Shown here: piece by piece, positions 38,931 to 42,530 of the stretch
Layout: every line of letters begins with the position of its first letter
Numbering within the stretch: the first letter of the stretch is position 1
Source: Planctomycetota bacterium
GTDB taxonomy: Bacteria > Planctomycetota > UBA1135 > UBA2386
DNA: 42,530 nt
Direction of reading: 5' to 3'
Assembly: GCA_025459175.1 (NCBI GenBank)
Contig: JALORC010000060.1
Span: 1 to 42,530 of the forward strand
Translations under genes and position numbers: made by a program
The notes under the pieces: model-generated
What the model was told of the DNA's origin: nothing
Databases searched by the model: none
The model's input: the letters and a program-made list of their open reading frames with translations, nothing else

Positions 38931-41900
38931 ATGCTGCCCCGCCCCACCCCCGCCTCCCCGCCCCGCCCTCGGACCACAGAGGCGCCCATGGTAATGGCCC
39001 TGTCGGCGCTGCTGACGGTCGCCTGTTCGAACGGCGGCGGCGGCACCGAGATCATCGTCGACCCGTTCGACCTGCTGCGCGTGGTCGCGACCGAACCGAC
39101 CGCCGCCGACGTCTGGCTCGACGACCCGGTGCGGGTGACCTTCAACCGGCCGGTCGACGAGAGTTCGCTGTCGCTCACCACCGTGCGCTGCGAAGCGCTC
39201 GACCAGAGTGGTCAGGGCACCGGCAGCCTGGTCGCCGGCAGCTTCCAGCTGGCGAACGATGGCACGGTGGTGACGTTCCAGCCGCGGCTGCCGCGCGACG
39301 CGAGCAGCGCGCACGGCGGTCTGCAACCGGGCGTGACCTACCGCGTGCAGCTGCCGGGCGGCGAGGTGGCGGCGGGCGGCGCGGTGCGCGACCAGCGCGG
39401 CCGCAACCTGTCGGCGCCTGTCCAGTTCGAGTTCACGACGCGCACCGGCGCCAGCGTGGCCGAGCTGTATCGCGACCGCCGGCCCGGTGGCCCGCGGCGC
39501 CTGGGCCTCACGATCACCACCGCGACCACGCTCGACGAAGTGCCGCTCAACCGCTTCGGCACCCCGCCGGTCGAGATCCGGCTCGACTTCGACCAGCCCC
39601 TCGATCCGGCCGCCGACAACGTGCCGTACGGACTCGACACCGACCCCGTGCGTCGCAACCAGGCCGCCCGCGGCAATGTCTTCCTCGAATACGACGACCC
39701 GGTCGAGGGCACCGTGTGGATCCCGGCCGACGTCGAGTTCGAACGCAACGCACCCGACGGCGCCACCGTGGTGCTGCACCCGGTCGGCGTGCTGCCGAAC
39801 AACGCGACCGTGCGCATCGTCGTCGAGGCCGCGCTGCGGGACCTCGCCGGCGAAGCCAACCTCGGCGCCGCCGGCTACGACCGGGTGTTCGGCACGTTCC
39901 GCACCGTCGCGGCGTGGGGCCAGCAGTGGAACGGCATCGTCGAGCGCTTCGACGCCGAGGCGCCGATCGACCGGCTCGCCGCGTTCGGCGAACCGATGGC
40001 CGAGGTCGGCCCTGGCTATCTGCGCGCGGGCTTCGACTTCGAAGGCAGCGACACGACGTTCGACTACACCGCCCCGCCGGGACTCAGTGTGCTCGACACG
40101 CACATCGCGACGCTGGTGCCCAGGACGGGCCAGCCGCGTACGTTCGAAGGCGGGGTGTTCGACCTGCGCCATCTGACGCTGCCGACCGGCAGCGTCGTCG
40201 AGGCCGTCGGCGACAACCCGCTGGTGCTGCTGTGCGCGGGCACGGTGGAGATCGCCGGCACCCTCAGCGTCGCCGGTGGCAACGGCGGTCGCGGCTACGG
40301 CCAGTTCGGCGGCCAATACCGCGGGCCGGGCGACGTGAGCTCGGGCACCGCCAGCACGCCGGGCAACCCCGGCGGCATCGGGCGCGCCGGCGGCGGCTCC
40401 GGCGGCGAAGGCTCGCCCAGCAGCGTCATGCGCGACTTCCGCGGCGCGACCGGGTTCGGGCCGGGCCAGCAGCCGGGTGGCGGCGGCCGCGGTGGCTACC
40501 TCGCGTGCACCGCGGGCTGCTATACGGGCAATGGCTTCAACGGCAGCGGCGGCGGGTCGGGTGGCGGCGGCGGTGCGATGGCGACCCGCGGCGATCCACA
40601 GTTCCGCGGCACCACGCCGAGCACGATCGTGCCCAACACGCCACCTTCGGCGCAGACGGCGTTCCAGCAGGTGCTCGGCTACGGCGGCACCGGCTGCAGC
40701 GGCGGCAGTGGCACGCGCACGGCGTTCCTGGCCGGTGGCGAACCGGCGACACCGCTGCTCGCCGACGGCCGCGACGACAACAACTTCTGGGGCGTTGGCT
40801 ACGACCCGAGTCGACGTCTGCGCATCACCGGGGAACTCGCGGCCCCGATCGGCGGCAGCGGCGGCGGCGGCGGTGGCGACACGCCGCGAGAGCCCGACTG
40901 CTCGCCGTTCGGCAGCTTTCCGTTCGTCGATTTCCGCGGCGGCGGCGGTGGCGCCGGCGGCGGCGTCGTCGTGATCAAGGCGCTCGGCGAGATCCGCATC
41001 ACCAGCACCGGCCGCGTCACCGCCGATGGCGGCAACGGCGGCGGCGGCGAACAAGCGGGCGCCTGCGGCGAAGCCGGGGGCGGCGGCGGTGGTGCCGGCG
41101 GCATGGTGGTGCTGATGTCGGCGACCGCGATCCGCATCGAGGCACACGGCAGCGCGGCGCAGAACCGGTTCGTCTACGGCAGCGGCAGCGGCGGCCCGTT
41201 CGCCGGCAACGACTATGACTTCGCGATCTCGGCCGACGGCGGGGTCTGCACGACCGGCAGTGTCGGTGTCGTCAACGTGCAGCGGAAGTATCCCGCCGCG
41301 GGCCAACCACAGATCCCCGGCACGCTTTACGACACCGAACCGCTCGGCGGTTTCGGCGGCATGGGCATCGTTCAGCTGATGACGCCGCCCGGCGACAACG
41401 CCGACGGCACCAACACGGTGCTCGACGACCACATCCACTTCTACCTGCCGGGGCAGCTGCAGGGTGCCGGTCTGCCGGCGCCGATCGGCGCCGCCGGCAA
41501 GCAGCAGCTGCTGGCGTGGCGCGGCCTGCCGGACGGCGGCACGGCGCGTGACGACTTCGGCAACCCGGTCCTGATCGGCAACGACGAAGGCGACATCCGT
41601 CCCGCGCCGCTGCTGCTGCCGTCGCCGGTCTCGTACCGCACGCGAGCCCGTTCGCGCTGGATCGACACCGGCCGCAGCGATCGCCGACCGCTGACGGTGG
41701 CGGATGCGGGCGCGCGCGGCATCGTCGTCGGCGCTGATTCGGTGCAGGGCCCGCGGTTCCAGTTCGCCGGCATCGACCCCGCCACCGGCTTCGCCGAGTG
41801 GAACCCGCCCGGCACGCTCGCCGTGCCGCTCGCGCCGCCGATCGTGGTGCCGCCGACCGGCATCGCGAGCGCGAGCGCCGACGCGACGTTCCTCGGCGCG

Positions 41901-42434
41901 CCGGCCTACCGGATCCAGCTGGCCACGGCCGCGCTCGGCGCGCCCGAACGCTTCGTCGCCCACGACGCCGATCTGCTGGGCAGCGGCGGTGGCCTGATCG
42001 GCAGCTTCCGCATCCTGTCGCACACCGCCGACGAGCTGCTGCTCGACCCGAACGGCGCGCTGCTGCCGACCGACGCCGTGCAGGTGCGCATCGTGGCGCG
42101 CTTCTTCCGCGTTGCCGCCGGTGGCATCGACGGGCTGCCGATCGATCCGTTCGCGGGCACCACGCGGCCGCGCGCCAATGTGCGGATCGGCTTCGCGTTC
42201 CACCGCGAACCGAACGCCGCCGATCCGCTGGCCGGGCGCTACCCGACGGACGGCTTCGTGCACGACCTCGCGGACCCGGCGCTGGGCACGTGGCTGGTGC
42301 AGAACCGCCCGCGGTTCGTGATGTGGGACGTGCTGTTCGACATGGCGCACGACAGTGGCACCGGGCCGGCGTCGCCGCAGCCGTTCGCGCCGCGCCTCGA
42401 ACTGCGCGAGCTGCGGTTGCCGTTCCGCTTCTGA
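38931..42434 (+). CDS. Large glycine-rich putative lipoprotein with Big_5/SbsA-type Ig-like domains
   Basis: A 1,167-residue protein. The start is followed by a Pro/Arg-rich stretch, a hydrophobic core and LLTVACSNGGGG, a weak lipobox with Thr at -3, so lipid anchoring at Cys32 is likely but not certain. ATG 38988 (residue 20) is an alternative start with AGAGG upstream. Two Ig-like SbsA/Big_5 repeats follow (about 45-170, with VVATEPTAADVWLDDPVRVT; about 195-325). Residues about 450-764 are extremely Gly-rich, with GGSGGEGSPS, GGGGRGGY, GGGSGGGGGA and GGGGGAGG runs broken by strand-forming segments (VVVIKALGEIRITSTGRVTA, GGMVVLMSATAIRIEAHG), which suggests beta-solenoid rungs joined by Gly loops. 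The last 400 residues are beta-rich and end ELRLPFRF. It is probably a cell-surface structural protein. Confidence 0.82.
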   Translation: MLPRPTPASPPRPRTTEAPMVMALSALLTVACSNGGGGTEIIVDPFDLLRVVATEPTAADVWLDDPVRVTFNRPVDESSLSLTTVRCEALDQSGQGTGSLVAGSFQLANDGTVVTFQPRLPRDASSAHGGLQPGVTYRVQLPGGEVAAGGAVRDQRGRNLSAPVQFEFTTRTGASVAELYRDRRPGGPRRLGLTITTATTLDEVPLNRFGTPPVEIRLDFDQPLDPAADNVPYGLDTDPVRRNQAARGNVFLEYDDPVEGTVWIPADVEFERNAPDGATVVLHPVGVLPNNATVRIVVEAALRDLAGEANLGAAGYDRVFGTFRTVAAWGQQWNGIVERFDAEAPIDRLAAFGEPMAEVGPGYLRAGFDFEGSDTTFDYTAPPGLSVLDTHIATLVPRTGQPRTFEGGVFDLRHLTLPTGSVVEAVGDNPLVLLCAGTVEIAGTLSVAGGNGGRGYGQFGGQYRGPGDVSSGTASTPGNPGGIGRAGGGSGGEGSPSSVMRDFRGATGFGPGQQPGGGGRGGYLACTAGCYTGNGFNGSGGGSGGGGGAMATRGDPQFRGTTPSTIVPNTPPSAQTAFQQVLGYGGTGCSGGSGTRTAFLAGGEPATPLLADGRDDNNFWGVGYDPSRRLRITGELAAPIGGSGGGGGGDTPREPDCSPFGSFPFVDFRGGGGGAGGGVVVIKALGEIRITSTGRVTADGGNGGGGEQAGACGEAGGGGGGAGGMVVLMSATAIRIEAHGSAAQNRFVYGSGSGGPFAGNDYDFAISADGGVCTTGSVGVVNVQRKYPAAGQPQIPGTLYDTEPLGGFGGMGIVQLMTPPGDNADGTNTVLDDHIHFYLPGQLQGAGLPAPIGAAGKQQLLAWRGLPDGGTARDDFGNPVLIGNDEGDIRPAPLLLPSPVSYRTRARSRWIDTGRSDRRPLTVADAGARGIVVGADSVQGPRFQFAGIDPATGFAEWNPPGTLAVPLAPPIVVPPTGIASASADATFLGAPAYRIQLATAALGAPERFVAHDADLLGSGGGLIGSFRILSHTADELLLDPNGALLPTDAVQVRIVARFFRVAAGGIDGLPIDPFAGTTRPRANVRIGFAFHREPNAADPLAGRYPTDGFVHDLADPALGTWLVQNRPRFVMWDVLFDMAHDSGTGPASPQPFAPRLELRELRLPFRF

Positions 42435-42464
42435 GCCGGCTCGCCCGCGAGGCGACCCGGCTCA
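42432..42464. terminator. Bidirectional terminator hairpin containing both stop codons
   Basis: TGAGCCGG (42432-42439) pairs with CCGGCTCA (42457-42464). Inside it, TCGCC (42441-42445) pairs with GGCGA (42451-42455) around a five-base loop, with one C-C mismatch. The TGA of the glycine-rich gene and the TGA of a minus-strand frame are the ends of the stem, as in the hairpin at 10947. Confidence 0.6.
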
Positions 42465-42530
42465 GCGATTGCCAGGACGCCGCAACGCGGGACCCACCAA
42501 CCACGAGATCGACGCAACCGGCCCCGCTGC
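42462..42530 (-). CDS. C-terminal end of a minus-strand gene, cut by the window edge
   Basis: An open frame enters from the window edge and ends at TGA 42462-42464, giving 22 residues (ending SWLVGPALRRPGNR). Its stop is inside the hairpin shared with the convergent lipoprotein gene, which supports a real gene end. It is too short for any functional guess. Confidence 0.45.
   Translation of the reverse strand, partial: AAGPVASISWLVGPALRRPGNR

Noticed and set aside
37503..42350. A continuous 1,615-codon minus-strand frame
   Set aside because: Only 37503-38822 is a gene, with a signal peptide at its ATG. The upstream part is a low-complexity Arg/Ala/His frame opposite the glycine-rich gene, kept open by GC bias.
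1..42530. CRISPR arrays, rRNA or tRNA genes
   Set aside because: No regularly spaced short repeats were seen and no rRNA or tRNA sequence was recognised on reading; a covariance-model scan was not possible here.

Overview
This 42.5 kb window is very GC-rich and densely coded. It reads as a chromosomal segment of a planctomycete-like bacterium. The evidence is a 913-residue Ser/Thr kinase with a TPR-like tail, a fragment of an ECF sigma factor of the kind expanded in Planctomycetota, many large secreted beta-rich proteins sharing one C-terminal module, few Shine-Dalgarno sites, and no rRNA, tRNA, CRISPR or transposase. The phylum call is inference from gene content; no marker gene is present.

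Layout. 1-930: 5' part of a secreted CAP-domain protein (minus strand). 1133-3585: translationally coupled histidine kinase and OmpR-type regulator (plus). 3575-8480 (minus): a secreted FG-GAP protein, a small ATC-hydrolase/DUF6125-like protein and the Ser/Thr kinase. 8646-10949: two secreted proteins (plus). 10987-18737: eight tightly packed minus-strand genes forming a lipid-modification operon. 18738-20346: sigma-factor relic and a GIDE-LemA membrane protein. 20506-24576: a 2,090-bp-offset tandem duplication of a two-gene unit (secreted protein plus anchored helical-repeat protein). 24671-29700: secreted beta-helix protein and two paralogous NIDO-like secreted proteins, with decayed pieces of the duplicated unit between them. 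29882-35361: DUF2071 protein, a large carboxypeptidase-regulatory-like protein and a beta-propeller-like secreted protein. 35516-37348: AAA ATPase fused to a TOPRIM-like domain, a possible defence gene. 37503-42434: divergent secreted protein and a 1,167-residue glycine-rich lipoprotein. The last 69 bases hold the end of another gene.

The best candidate for an undescribed system is the 10987-18737 operon: alpha/beta hydrolase, fatty-acyl-AMP ligase, membrane desaturase, stand-alone acyl carrier protein, cyclopropane/mycolic-type methyltransferase, double-hotdog thioesterase and two GNAT-like proteins. The ligase-desaturase-ACP order matches the jamABC type of alkyne cassette. A simple model is that a free fatty acid is loaded on the ACP, desaturated and then methylated or cyclopropanated while tethered, then released by the thioesterase or transferred to an amine by a GNAT protein. 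The second notable theme is the secreted-protein arsenal: a common C-terminal module, a recent tandem duplication, and at least three dispersed relics of that duplicated unit, all in one orientation.
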